This document shows positions 51,611-60,345 of a stretch of DNA of 64,000 nt, in pieces. The position numbers and the translations under genes are program-made. The number at the start of each line of letters is the position of its first letter. The first letter of the stretch is position 1. The notes under the pieces were generated by a model. The model was given only the letters and a program-made list of their open reading frames with translations. It was not told the DNA's origin and searched no databases. Origin of the DNA: Lachnoclostridium sp. UBA1175 (GTDB taxonomy: Bacteria > Bacillota > Clostridia > Lachnospirales > Lachnospiraceae); assembly GCA_002311665.1 (NCBI GenBank), contig DBYX01000004.1, positions 6,377-70,376 of the forward strand, written 5' to 3'.

Positions 51611-52516
51611 ATGAAATGGATCAGGAAAGGCGCAGCCGTGCTGATCGCGGTGCTTGCGCTCTCCTTTGTTACATTTTTGGCATTCCAGGTCCTTCCGGGC
51701 GACCCGGCGATGCTGAAACTCGGCACGAACGCGACGCCGGAAGCGCTGGAGGCGCTGCGGGAGGAAATGGGTCTGAACGACCCGATCATCGTGCGCTACG
51801 GGCGCTGGCTCTGCGGCGTGTTCAAGGGCGATTTCGGTGAGTCGCTGCACTATAAAATGCCGGTGTCGGAGCTGCTGTGGCAGGTTCTGCCGAACACGCT
51901 TCTGCTGGCGGGGATGTCCATTTTGATGATCCTTGTGATCGCGTTCCCGCTCGGCCTTTTGTACGCGCGTTTCCCGGGGTCGGCCGTCGACCGGACGGGT
52001 GCGGTGGTCAACCAGACGATGATGGCGGTTCCCGCATTTTTCCTCGGCCTGGTGATCTCGGTCGTGCTCGGTCTGTGGCTCAAAGTATTCCTGCCGGGAG
52101 CATTTGTCTCGTACGACGAGGGACTCGGCGCTTGCCTGGCATACCTCATTTTCCCCGCGCTCGCGATCGCGATCCCCAAGGCGGCGATGACCGTGCGGTT
52201 CCTGCGCAGCGCGCTGCTGACGGAGCGCAGCAAGGATTACGTGCGGACGGCGCGCAGCAAAGGCCTCACGGAAGGCAAGGTCCTGATGTTCCATATGCTG
52301 CCGAATGCGCTGCCCGGAGTCCGGACGTTCATCGGTGTCATCGTGTCGGAGATCATCGCCGGCAGTATCGTGGTGGAGCAGGTGTTCGGCGTGAACGGCC
52401 TCGGCCGTCTGCTTGTCCGTTCCATCTCGAACCGCGACTACAACGTCGTGCAGGCGATCGTGCTGTACATCGGGATCGTCGTGCTGCTGGTGAACTCCGG
52501 CGCCGAGACGGAATGA
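51611..52516 (+). CDS. peptide ABC transporter permease (OppB/DppB), short C-terminus
   Basis: A 301-residue permease with N-terminal signal-like span, FQVLPGDPA (family signature GDP), NTLLLAGMSILMILVIAFPLGLL, and the inner-membrane EAA loop KDYVRTARSKGLTEGKVLMFHMLPNALPG. It ends ...VQAIVLYIGIVVLLVNSGAETE; members usually continue about 10-15 residues further with a Asp-Pro-Arg-containing end (DPR-type). The end therefore looks truncated by a small indel or deletion. ATG 51611 has AAGGAGG upstream. Partner of the fused gene that starts 70 bases downstream. Confidence 0.88.
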   Translation: MKWIRKGAAVLIAVLALSFVTFLAFQVLPGDPAMLKLGTNATPEALEALREEMGLNDPIIVRYGRWLCGVFKGDFGESLHYKMPVSELLWQVLPNTLLLAGMSILMILVIAFPLGLLYARFPGSAVDRTGAVVNQTMMAVPAFFLGLVISVVLGLWLKVFLPGAFVSYDEGLGACLAYLIFPALAIAIPKAAMTVRFLRSALLTERSKDYVRTARSKGLTEGKVLMFHMLPNALPGVRTFIGVIVSEIIAGSIVVEQVFGVNGLGRLLVRSISNRDYNVVQAIVLYIGIVVLLVNSGAETE

Positions 52517-52586
52517 TTTATTTTTCGTAAAATAACGGCTGTTTTCAGCGATAAATGCCGGTTGATCCGGCGGAAAGGAACAAGCG

Positions 52587-55112
52587 ATGAAGCGGAAGCA
52601 TTCGTTCAATTTCATATGCGGCTGCGCGCTTCTCCTCCTGACGGTCCTGTTGATCGCGGGGGGCTTGTTTCTGTCGCCCTACAAGCCGGATGAGATGGAC
52701 GCTGCCGCGAAAAATCTCGGCCCCTCGCTGAAGCATCTCTTCGGCACGGATCACTACGGCCGCGACGTGTACACGCGCGTGGCGCACGGCGCGCTGACCA
52801 CGATGCTGATCGGCGCGATGACGGTGTTGATCGGCGGTATATTCGGCACGCTTGTCGGTGCGCTCGCCGGCTACATCGGCGGCACATTTGACGCGGTCAT
52901 CATGCGCATCAACGACTGCCTCCTCGCGTTCCCGAGCATTCTGCTCGCGCTCGTGTTCGTCGGCGTTTTCGGCCCTTCCGAGAAAAATGTGGTCATCGCG
53001 CTCGGCATTCTCTTTGTCCCGAGCATCGCCCGCGTCGTCCGAAGCGACGTGCGGACGCAGCTGCAGTCGGACTATGTCGTCAACGCGAAGCTGCTCGGCG
53101 TTTCCAACGCCCGTATTCTTTTTGTGCACATTTTGCCGAACATCCGCGCCACGCTTCTTGTGACGATGGCGGTCGGCTTCAACAATGCCGTGCTGGCGGA
53201 GTCGGGCATGAGCTACTTAGGCCTCGGTGTTCAGCCGCCGAAGGCGAGCATCGGACGTATGCTTTCCGAGGGCCAGTCCTACCTGCGGAGCGCTCCGTGG
53301 ACGGTGCTGTTCCCCGGTTTGATCCTCGTGCTCGCGGTGCTCGGCGTCTCGCTTCTGAGCGACGCGTACTCGGGCAATCAGGGCGACACCGGAAGTCCCG
53401 CGAGGATCCGCGCCCGCATCAGCCGGAAACTGGCTGCGGCCGGGTACGGAACGGAGTGCGAGAGCTGTGCGGTATCGGCGGACGGAGATGCTTCGACCTG
53501 TGCTGACAGCGCGGTGCTGTGCGTACGCAACCTTGCCGTCGGCTTTGAGAAGGCGAACGGATCGCTGCAGACCGTCGTCAAGGATGTGAATTTTACGCTT
53601 CATGCGGGCGAACGGATCGGTATTGTCGGCGAATCCGGCAGCGGCAAGAGTATGACGGCACTGTCCGTGATGGGCCTTCTGCCCGACACGGCCGGTGTCA
53701 CGGGACGGATCCTGCTTCGCACGGACGAGGGGCTTGTCGATGTGCTTCAGTGCTCGAAGAAGGAGCTCGCGGTGCTGCGCGGCGATGTGATGGCGATGGT
53801 GTTCCAGGAGCCGATGACGTCCCTGAACCCCACGATGCCGATCGGGCGTCAGATGCGGGAAATGCTCACGCACAACGAGGTGCATTTGCCGAAGGAGGAG
53901 CAGGAGAAACGGCTCGCGGATGCCCTTTTGGAGGTTGAGCTCACGGAGACGGAGCGCATTTTACGAAGCGTTCCGAAGGAACTGTCCGGCGGGCAGCGGC
54001 AGCGTGTGATGATCGCGATCGCGATGCTGTTGCGGCCGCGTCTGCTGATCCTTGACGAGCCGACGACCGCGCTCGACGCGGAGACGCGCGACGGGATCCT
54101 GGAGCTTCTCGAGGAGCTTCAGAAGAAGCACGGTATGGCGGTTTTGTTTATCTCGCATGAGCTCGCGGTGGTGAGGCGGATCTGCCGGCGTGTGCTCGTG
54201 ATGGACGACGGTCACATCGTTGAGGAGGGAACCGTCAGGGAGATCTTCGAGGATCCGAAGGCGGCGGAGACGAAGCAGTTGCTCCGCTCGCTCGAGGGAA
54301 CGGATTTTACGGAGAGAATGCATTGGGCGCCGGACGCCCCGACCATACTCAGTGTGAAGCATCTTCATGTGTACTACGGGAAGCGGCGAGGCCGCAACCC
54401 GCTCAATTATGAGAATAAGGTGCTTGAGAATTTTGCGATGGAGCTGCGCAAGGGCGAGGTGCTCGGCATCATCGGCCGGAGCGGCAGCGGCAAATCGACG
54501 CTTGCGCGATGCCTCGCGGGGCTGATCCCGCGCCAGGCCGGCACGATCGAGACGGATGCGCGCATCGGCATGGTGTTTCAGGATCCGTACGGCAGCCTGA
54601 ACCGCGCGAAGACGGTGCAGTGGCTTCTGGAGGAGCCGCTTCGCGTGCGGCAGAAGAAGGAGAGACGTGCGGCGATCCGGTCGCTGCGCAAGAACGGTTT
54701 GACCGGCGAACAGCGGCGAAACCGCAAGAATGAGATTGTCGCAATGTATCGGGAAGCTGCTGAGGAGCGCCGGCGTGAAGCGCAGGAGATGCTTGCGGCA
54801 GTCGGCCTCGGCAAGGAGTACGCGGAGCGCAGGATCACCGAGCTCTCAGGCGGACAGCGCCAGCGAGTCGCGATCGGTATGGCAATCCTCGGCAAGCCGG
54901 ACATTCTGATCCTCGACGAACCCGTGTCGGCACTTGACGCGACCGTGCAGGAGCAGGTGCTCGCACTGCTTGCGGACTTCCATGACCGCTTCAACCTGAC
55001 GTATCTCTTCATCACGCACGATGAAGCCGTGATGAGGCGCATGGCGCTCCGGGTGATCTACCTGAAGGGCAGGCAGGATTTGAGCCCTGACAAGACGAAC
55101 AAGAACGGTTGA
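52587..55112 (+). CDS. fused OppC permease + two ATPases (OppC-OppD-OppF)
   Basis: A single 841-residue protein. Residues 1-265 are the second peptide permease (GTDHYGRDVYTRVAHG, the EAA loop DYVVNAKLLGVSNARILFVHILPN, SYLGLGVQPPKAS). After a 40-residue linker, ATPase 1 has GESGSGKS (about 347), Q-loop FQEPMTSLNP, LSGGQRQR (about 465) and LLILDEPTTALD; ATPase 2 has GRSGSGKS (about 630), FQDPYGSLN, LSGGQRQR (about 753) and ILILDEPVSALD. ATPase 2 carries an unusual highly charged insertion (about 685-735) and lacks the usual OppF tail. No frame interruption is visible. Confidence 0.92.
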   Translation: MKRKHSFNFICGCALLLLTVLLIAGGLFLSPYKPDEMDAAAKNLGPSLKHLFGTDHYGRDVYTRVAHGALTTMLIGAMTVLIGGIFGTLVGALAGYIGGTFDAVIMRINDCLLAFPSILLALVFVGVFGPSEKNVVIALGILFVPSIARVVRSDVRTQLQSDYVVNAKLLGVSNARILFVHILPNIRATLLVTMAVGFNNAVLAESGMSYLGLGVQPPKASIGRMLSEGQSYLRSAPWTVLFPGLILVLAVLGVSLLSDAYSGNQGDTGSPARIRARISRKLAAAGYGTECESCAVSADGDASTCADSAVLCVRNLAVGFEKANGSLQTVVKDVNFTLHAGERIGIVGESGSGKSMTALSVMGLLPDTAGVTGRILLRTDEGLVDVLQCSKKELAVLRGDVMAMVFQEPMTSLNPTMPIGRQMREMLTHNEVHLPKEEQEKRLADALLEVELTETERILRSVPKELSGGQRQRVMIAIAMLLRPRLLILDEPTTALDAETRDGILELLEELQKKHGMAVLFISHELAVVRRICRRVLVMDDGHIVEEGTVREIFEDPKAAETKQLLRSLEGTDFTERMHWAPDAPTILSVKHLHVYYGKRRGRNPLNYENKVLENFAMELRKGEVLGIIGRSGSGKSTLARCLAGLIPRQAGTIETDARIGMVFQDPYGSLNRAKTVQWLLEEPLRVRQKKERRAAIRSLRKNGLTGEQRRNRKNEIVAMYREAAEERRREAQEMLAAVGLGKEYAERRITELSGGQRQRVAIGMAILGKPDILILDEPVSALDATVQEQVLALLADFHDRFNLTYLFITHDEAVMRRMALRVIYLKGRQDLSPDKTNKNG

Positions 55113-55128
55113 TTCTTTGAAAAAAATG

Positions 55129-55166
55129 CGGTGGATTTTGCCCGAGAGGGCAAAATCCACCGTTTT
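55129..55166 (+). terminator. terminator of the peptide transporter
   Basis: CGGTGGATTTTGCCC pairs with GGGCAAAATCCACCG around GAGA, followed by TTTTCG. Confidence 0.92.
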
Positions 55167-55205
55167 CGTTTGCGGAAAGGATCGGTTAAAATGGCAAAGT
55201 AAAGG

Positions 55206-55513
55206 TTTTACTGTTGAACCATCAGAAATCCCGGAAGTTCAATAGAAAAAGCAAGAGAGAAAAGATGTCAGAATGACCCTGTTAGAGCCGTTTTACTGTT
55301 GAAATATCAAAAAACTAAGTGTTCAACAGAAAGAAACAAGAGAAAGGGACGGTTCGGGGGACCCTGTTTGAGAAGTTTTTCTGTTGAACCATCGGGAAAC
55401 CTGGAAGTTCAACAGAAAAAACAAGAAAAAGTGGCTGACAGGGGTGTTCCGACTCGAGCTGCTTTACTGTTGAACCGGCGGGAAACCCGGAAGTTCAACA
55501 GAAAATCTCCGGG
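55206..55513. repeat. 85-bp-period hairpin array (four units)
   Basis: Units start at 55206, 55291, 55376 and 55462 (last partial). Each opens with TTTTACTGTTGAAC and closes a stem at GTTCAACAG about 30 bases later, then about 40 less conserved bases. In unit 1 the change to TTCAATAG keeps pairing as G-U, and units 3 and 4 pair perfectly, with T-run/A-run extension. An ORF across it (from 55299) is repetitive and not credible. Confidence 0.8.
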
Positions 55514-55543
55514 TAGAACCGGTTCGAGGCTCGCATAGAAGAG

Positions 55544-55580
55544 AAACCGCGGTGGATTTTCAAAATCCACCGCGGTTTAA
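55544..55580 (-). terminator. terminator of pepF
   Basis: AAACCGCGGTGGATTTT pairs with AAAATCCACCGCGGTTT around one base; on minus it continues with TTTCTCTTCT. The GGTGGATTTT core is the same as in the transporter terminator at 55129. Confidence 0.75.
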
Positions 55581-55641
55581 TTGTTTCCGGGTTTAAAACG
55601 GCTTAAACGGCTCCACCGTCACCGATTCAACAGCCTGCGCA

Positions 55642-57444
55642 TCAATCCACAAGCGTCTCAGCCTCGTCGAGAAGCTTGGCGAATTTGTCGAGGGCCTTGG
55701 CGACCGGCTCCGGTGTGGAGAGGTCGACGCCGCCATGTGCGAGTGCCTCGAGCGGGTAGACAGAGTTGCCGAGCGAGAGGAACTCGAGGTAGCGCTTGAC
55801 CGCGGGTTCGCCTTCACGAAGGATGCCTTCGGAGAGTGCGACTGCCGACGAGAATCCGGTTGCGTACTGATATACGTAGAACGGGCGATAGAAGTGCGGG
55901 ATGCGCGCCCACTCGTACTTGACTTCGTCGTCGATCACGATCTCATCGCCGAAGTAGAGCTTGATGAGGTCGCGGTAGATGTTGCACAGATCCTCGGGAG
56001 AAGCGCTCTCGCCGTTCTGTACGCGCCGGTGTGCGATCTGCTCGAACTCGGCAAACATCGTCTGGCGGAACACCGTGCCGCGGAAGCCCTCAAGAAGATT
56101 GTTGATGAGGAACAGGCGGGCGGTGCGGTCCGTCGTCTTCGAGAGAAGATTTTCCGCAAGAAGGTTCTCGTTGACGGTGGAAGCCACCTCAGCGATGAAG
56201 AGCGAGTAGTCGTCATACTGCGGCGGCTGGTTCTCGTGTGTCAGGTAGGTGTGCATCGAGTGGCCCATCTCGTGGCAGAGTGTGGACACCGAATCGAGCG
56301 TTCCCGTGAAGTTCATCGAGATGTGCGGCGTCGTCTTGCAGGAGCCGATGGAGTACGCGCCGGAGCGTTTGCCGACGTTAGGGAAGACGTCGACCCAGCG
56401 GGACGCGAGACCCTTGCGGACGGTCTCCGTGTAGTGTTCGCCGAGCGGAGCCACAGAGGAGAGCAACAGTTCCTTCGCCTCGTCGTAGGTGTAGGACACG
56501 TTGTAGTCCGGCGTGATCGGCGTGTAAATGTCGTAGTAGTGCAGCTCGTCAAGCCCGAGCAGCTTCTTGCGCAGCCGCAGGTAGCGGTACATCTGCGGAA
56601 GATATGCGTGCACGGTCTCCACAAGGCTGTCGTACACGGACTCGGGAATGTTGTAAGCTGCGAGAGAAGCCGCGCGCGCCGAAGTGTAATGGCGCAGCTT
56701 CATCTTCAGCGTGCTCTCCTTGAGCGTGTTCAGATAGGTCGCGCCGAAGGTGTTGATGTGCTTGCGATAGGAGCGGTAGAGGCTCTCGAACGAGGCTTTG
56801 CGGATGTTGCGGTCGCCCGACTCCTGCAGGTGGATGTAGTTTGCGTGCGTCACCTCGATCAGCTTCTCGGGATCCTCGGGGTTGTCGATCGGGTCAAATG
56901 TCATATCCGCGTCCATCAGCATGTCCGCGACATCACCGCCTGCGCCGCAAATGTCGCCGAACGCCGCGATGACAGCCTCCTCGGCCGCCGTCAGCGTGTG
57001 CGCCTTCTGACGCAGCAGGTCCTCGAACACGTGCAGGTACGGCGTCATCTCCGGAGCGTTTTTATACTGCTCCAAAACGTCGTCCGGAAGCGCGAGGATC
57101 TCGGGATCAAAGTACGAGATCGCTCCCAGAAAATGAACGTACACCGAGTCTGCTTTGGTCACCATATTCTGCGACTTCGCGTCGCGCGCGTCCTCGGTCC
57201 GGCGCTGGAACGCATAGCCGTGTACGGCCTCCAGCCGCACCGCAAGCTCGTACAGTGTGCGATACGCATCGACGACTCTCTCCACGCCCTCGCCGAACGT
57301 GCCGCGGAACGCCTCAAGCTGCGCAAGGTCCGCATCCAGCCGGTTGCACTCCTTCTCCCAGCTTTCGTCATCGGCAAATAAGGACGTCAGATCCCACAGG
57401 TATTCCTTCTCTATGTCTTTTCTTTCTTTGACTTGTTCTGCCAT
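55642..57444 (-). CDS. pepF: oligoendopeptidase F (M3 metallopeptidase)
   Basis: A 600-residue cytosolic peptidase. Zinc motif HEMGHSMH with the downstream Glu in FIAEVASTVNENLL; also the family stretch YDIYTPITPDYNVSYTYDEA and IPHFYRPFYVYQYATGFSSAVAL near the C-terminus. It degrades medium-length peptides, which suits its location beside the peptide transporter. ATG 57444 has AGGAGG upstream; the longer frame start at 57492 has no site. On the strand opposite to the transporter and facing it. Confidence 0.95.
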   Translation of the reverse strand: MAEQVKERKDIEKEYLWDLTSLFADDESWEKECNRLDADLAQLEAFRGTFGEGVERVVDAYRTLYELAVRLEAVHGYAFQRRTEDARDAKSQNMVTKADSVYVHFLGAISYFDPEILALPDDVLEQYKNAPEMTPYLHVFEDLLRQKAHTLTAAEEAVIAAFGDICGAGGDVADMLMDADMTFDPIDNPEDPEKLIEVTHANYIHLQESGDRNIRKASFESLYRSYRKHINTFGATYLNTLKESTLKMKLRHYTSARAASLAAYNIPESVYDSLVETVHAYLPQMYRYLRLRKKLLGLDELHYYDIYTPITPDYNVSYTYDEAKELLLSSVAPLGEHYTETVRKGLASRWVDVFPNVGKRSGAYSIGSCKTTPHISMNFTGTLDSVSTLCHEMGHSMHTYLTHENQPPQYDDYSLFIAEVASTVNENLLAENLLSKTTDRTARLFLINNLLEGFRGTVFRQTMFAEFEQIAHRRVQNGESASPEDLCNIYRDLIKLYFGDEIVIDDEVKYEWARIPHFYRPFYVYQYATGFSSAVALSEGILREGEPAVKRYLEFLSLGNSVYPLEALAHGGVDLSTPEPVAKALDKFAKLLDEAETLVD

Positions 57445-57588
57445 TCGTTTTCCTCCTGATTTTCGCGGTTTTTCCCCTCCGCCTTTCCTCACATCTTATC
57501 ACTCCCGGGCTTTCTTGGCAAGATTTTCCGTTGTCGGTTTTTCTTGCATTTTTCGCAGTGTAAAACGATCCGTCACCCGCCGGTTTCA

Positions 57589-57617
57589 TTGACAGTTTTG
57601 GTGATCTATGGTATCAT
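57589..57617 (+). promoter_or_regulatory. promoter of the GreA-like gene
   Basis: Perfect TTGACA, 17-bp spacer, TATCAT. Confidence 0.85.
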
Positions 57618-57684
57618 CTACCTAATGATTTCAAGTTGGATTTGACTGATTTCAATGGATTGTTAAGTTAAGGAGATTTCTGAT

Positions 57685-58206
57685 ATGGGTTTGCCGGATG
57701 AATTGATCAGAGGCCTCACGGAGGGTGACCGCCGCAAGATCCGCAAGGAGCTTTGGACGATCGCCAACGTGGATAAGCCGGTAGTGTTGAAGGCGTTAAA
57801 TGAGGCGCGTGCGCAGGGCGACCTCAGCGAGAACGCGGAGTATTCCGCGGCGAAGGCGAAGTTGCGCGCGATGGAGGGCAGGGAGCGCTATTTGGAGCGC
57901 AACCTGGATACGTGTCCGGTGTTCCTGGACTCGGCGGCTGAGGACGAGGTCGGCATGGATGACACCGTGCGGCTGCACTCGGAGAAGACGGACCGTGACA
58001 TGACGGTGAAGATCGTGACGTGGATCCGTGTCAACCCGTTGGAGCGGAAGATCAGCGTCGCGTCGCCGATCGGTTCCGCGGTGTACAGGCACAAGGCCGG
58101 TGAGCGCGTGATGGTCACGCTCGACAGCGGAGAGTCGTACTTCGTCACGATCCTCGAGATCGACAAGACGACGGACGATTCCGACGATGTGATCAATTCC
58201 TATTGA
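57685..58206 (+). CDS. greA: transcription cleavage factor GreA/GreB family
   Basis: A 173-residue Gre-type factor. The N-terminal coiled coil carries the tip motif QGDLSENAEYSAAK, whose acidic residues coordinate Mg2+ in the RNA polymerase channel; the C-terminal FKBP-like domain shows VTWIRVNPLERKISVASPIGSAVYRHKAGERV. The motif is complete, so backtracked RNA cleavage is plausible. The N-terminus is longer than in E. coli GreA. AAGGAG lies before ATG 57685 and a near-consensus promoter upstream. The gene name should be read as GreA-like, since several paralogues exist in Clostridia. Confidence 0.88.
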   Translation: MGLPDELIRGLTEGDRRKIRKELWTIANVDKPVVLKALNEARAQGDLSENAEYSAAKAKLRAMEGRERYLERNLDTCPVFLDSAAEDEVGMDDTVRLHSEKTDRDMTVKIVTWIRVNPLERKISVASPIGSAVYRHKAGERVMVTLDSGESYFVTILEIDKTTDDSDDVINSY

Positions 58207-58246
58207 GTGTTGCGTGTTGCGCCCGGCTGAGACGGGCGGGTGAGCG

Positions 58247-59203
58247 ATGAGTGATTTTATATTCAGTTTGAATGCGACCGTGCCGGTGTTCCTTGTGATC
58301 GTGCTCGGCTTCGTGCTGCGGAAAATCGGCCTGCTGAACGAGGAGTTTGCCCGCGTCGGCGACCGGTTGACGTTTCGCGTCACGCTGCCGGTGCTTTTGT
58401 TCACGCAACTCTCGACGGTGGACTGGTCGGAGAGCTTTGACCTGAAATTCTTTCTGTTTTGCGTTATCGCGACCTGTGTCTCATTTGGCGTGATCTACGG
58501 ACTCTCGTGGCTGTTCATCCGCGACCGCGCGACGGTCGGAACATACGCGATGGTGAGCTTTCGCGGCAGCGCCGCGGTGCTCGGGATCGCGTTCGTATCC
58601 AACATATACGACGGAAGCGTCGGGTTCGCGCCGCTGATGATCGTGGCGGTTGTCCCGTTTTACAACTTCTTCTCGGTGCTTGCGCTGGCGATCAGCGCGA
58701 AGAAGGAGGACAATGTCAGATTTTCCGCCTCTTCGGTCGCGTTTGAGGTGGTCACCAACCCGCTGATCCTCGCGGTCGTGCTGGCGATCCCCGCGGCACA
58801 TTTCCATTGGGCGGAGTACTCCGCGATGGCGATCCCGCTCAAATTCCTCACCAGCGTCGGCAATATGGCGACCCCGCTCGCTTTGCTCGTGCTCGGCGCC
58901 GGGTTTGAGCACAAGGAGGCCGTGTCGAAGGCACGTCTGGCGCTGACCGCATCGCTCACGAAGCTGGTGCTGCTGCCGGCCGCGCTCGTGCCCGTCGCGG
59001 TGTGGCTCGGATTCCGCAATGAGCAGCTTCTGGCGATCGCCGTGATGCTCGCGTCCCCGACGACGGTAGCGTGCTATATTATGGCGAAGAATATGAAGAA
59101 CGACGCCGCTCTGGCGTCCGGAACGGTCCTTGTCGCGACGCTGCTGTCGCCGCTGTCGATCACGGCACTGGTGTTCATTTTACGCGTGCTCGGGTACATC
59201 TGA
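58247..59203 (+). CDS. AEC family transporter (auxin efflux carrier-like permease)
   Basis: A 318-residue membrane protein with about ten spans. Family marks are VPVFLVIVLGFVLRKIGLLNEEF at the start, FRGSAAVLGIAFVSNIYDGS in the middle, MATPLALLVLGAGFE and LASPTTVACYIMAKNM near the end. Such proteins export or import small organic acids; malate is one known substrate in bacteria. It follows the GreA-like gene by 40 bases. Substrate unknown. Confidence 0.9.
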   Translation: MSDFIFSLNATVPVFLVIVLGFVLRKIGLLNEEFARVGDRLTFRVTLPVLLFTQLSTVDWSESFDLKFFLFCVIATCVSFGVIYGLSWLFIRDRATVGTYAMVSFRGSAAVLGIAFVSNIYDGSVGFAPLMIVAVVPFYNFFSVLALAISAKKEDNVRFSASSVAFEVVTNPLILAVVLAIPAAHFHWAEYSAMAIPLKFLTSVGNMATPLALLVLGAGFEHKEAVSKARLALTASLTKLVLLPAALVPVAVWLGFRNEQLLAIAVMLASPTTVACYIMAKNMKNDAALASGTVLVATLLSPLSITALVFILRVLGYI

Positions 59204-59221
59204 GGTTTTGCGGATTAACGG

Positions 59222-59250
59222 TTGTTTTTTCGAATACGGTACTATATAAT
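59222..59250 (+). promoter_or_regulatory. promoter of the PH-domain protein gene
   Basis: TTGTTT and a perfect TATAAT with a 17-bp spacer. Confidence 0.7.
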
Positions 59251-59320
59251 GACTTTAGGCGGCCGCTGCCGCGGAGTGGTATCCATCGGCCGGCGGGCCG
59301 GCTGAGAAAGGGGTTTCAGT

Positions 59321-59782
59321 ATGATCGATCTGGAAAATGAAGAAATCTTGTGGCGCGACAGAAAGCACTGGATGTGGTTTCCGTTCTCTTTTACCAAATA
59401 CTCCGTGACGAAGGAGCATCTCAACCAGGAGGTCGGTTTCTTTAAGACAACGTATGAGGAAACCTTGCTCTATCGTATTGTGGATGTTCGCCTGGTGCGT
59501 ACGTTCGGGCAGAAACTGTTCGGCACGGGTACCGTGCAGATCTTCAACCGCGTGGATACGCAGAAGATGATCGAGCTGAAGAACATTAAGAAGCCGAAGC
59601 AGGTGAAGAAGCTGATCTCGCAGCTCGTGGAACAGGTCCGCAACGAGAAGAAGGTTGTCGGCAAGGAGTTCTACGGCATGATGGGCGGCGGTATCCCGAT
59701 GATGGATATGGACGGCGACGGTTTGCCGGATCTTCCGGATTTTGACGACGGTCCGGACGGCGATGACGGCCCTATGCACTGA
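59321..59782 (+). CDS. bacterial PH-domain protein with Asp-rich tail
   Basis: A 153-residue protein. Residues about 5-105 resemble the small bPH2/DUF304 membrane-associated fold: EEILWRDRKHWMWFPFSFTKYSVTKEHLNQEVGFF, then VRTFGQKLFGTGTVQIF. The C-terminus contains MDMDGDGLPDLPDFDDGPDGDDG, a calcium-binding-like Asp repeat similar to thrombospondin type 3 or EF-hand loops. No span is seen. A role in membrane recruitment or Ca2+ response is possible. The start ATG 59321 has GAAAGGGG upstream. Confidence 0.7.
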   Translation: MIDLENEEILWRDRKHWMWFPFSFTKYSVTKEHLNQEVGFFKTTYEETLLYRIVDVRLVRTFGQKLFGTGTVQIFNRVDTQKMIELKNIKKPKQVKKLISQLVEQVRNEKKVVGKEFYGMMGGGIPMMDMDGDGLPDLPDFDDGPDGDDGPMH

Positions 59783-59841
59783 TGCGTTTTTTTGCGGAAA
59801 CATTTTTCGCGGAGAACGCTTTGTGATTCCTCGTTTGCCTA

Positions 59842-59870
59842 TTGACAAACGGTAAACGCTGGAATATGAT
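59842..59870 (+). promoter_or_regulatory. promoter of the acyl carrier protein gene
   Basis: Perfect TTGACA, 17-bp spacer, TATGAT; leader about 77 bases. Confidence 0.87.
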
Positions 59871-59953
59871 TCAATCGGTAGCGGGCGAGGTTTATGCGTT
59901 GCTGCGGCCCGTGCCGGTACAATTCTTGATTTATTGAACAAAGGAGTAAGAAC

Positions 59954-60184
59954 ATGTTCGAAAAGATTCTTGAGATCCTGCAGAATCAGCTTTCCATCGA
60001 TGTGACCGGTGTTACGGAGGAGACTTCTTTCCGTGATGATCTTCGCATTGACTCTCTGGATCTGTATGAGGTAGTGACGGCACTTGAGGATGAGTACGGG
60101 ATTGAGATTCAGCCGGAGGACCTTGACGGGATCACGACGATCGGCGATGTTGTGGAGTTTCTTGCAAAACGCGGGATCGAGTAA
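59954..60184 (+). CDS. acpP: acyl carrier protein
   Basis: A 76-residue acidic protein with the phosphopantetheine attachment motif RIDSLDL (Ser38) and the typical helix order (EKILEILQNQLSID; DLYEVVTALEDEYGIEIQPEDLDGITTIGDVVEFL). It carries acyl chains in fatty acid or related synthesis. It is not beside any fab gene here and has its own promoter and terminator. Whether it is the housekeeping ACP or a specialised one cannot be told. AAAGGAG precedes ATG 59954. Confidence 0.93.
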   Translation: MFEKILEILQNQLSIDVTGVTEETSFRDDLRIDSLDLYEVVTALEDEYGIEIQPEDLDGITTIGDVVEFLAKRGIE

Positions 60185-60241
60185 TCTGTAAGCCGGGAAT
60201 GTGGCTCGGCGGCATCAATCGAAGAGCGAAAACGAAAACAA

Positions 60242-60275
60242 AAGACGACACTTTTCTGTGTCGTCTTCTTTTTTG
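60242..60275 (+). terminator. terminator of the acyl carrier protein gene
   Basis: AAGACGACAC pairs with GTGTCGTCTT over TTTTCT, followed by CTTTTTT. Confidence 0.92.
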
Positions 60276-60345
60276 TTTTGTCGGATATTATGTTACCGTA
60301 TGCCCGGCCTCGGAGACGCCGGAATCCGCGGCCGATCGGTCGTTT

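Noticed and set aside
55206..55513. Possible CRISPR array
   Set aside because: The conserved part is itself a long imperfect hairpin with variable loop, the spacers share sequence between units 1 and 2, repeats are not identical, and no cas gene is nearby.
55299..55538. 79-aa protein in the hairpin array
   Set aside because: Its sequence only mirrors the repeat units, there is no ribosome binding site and composition is unlike the neighbours.
59871..59953. Riboswitch in the ACP leader
   Set aside because: The 80-base leader shows no recognisable aptamer or terminator structure.
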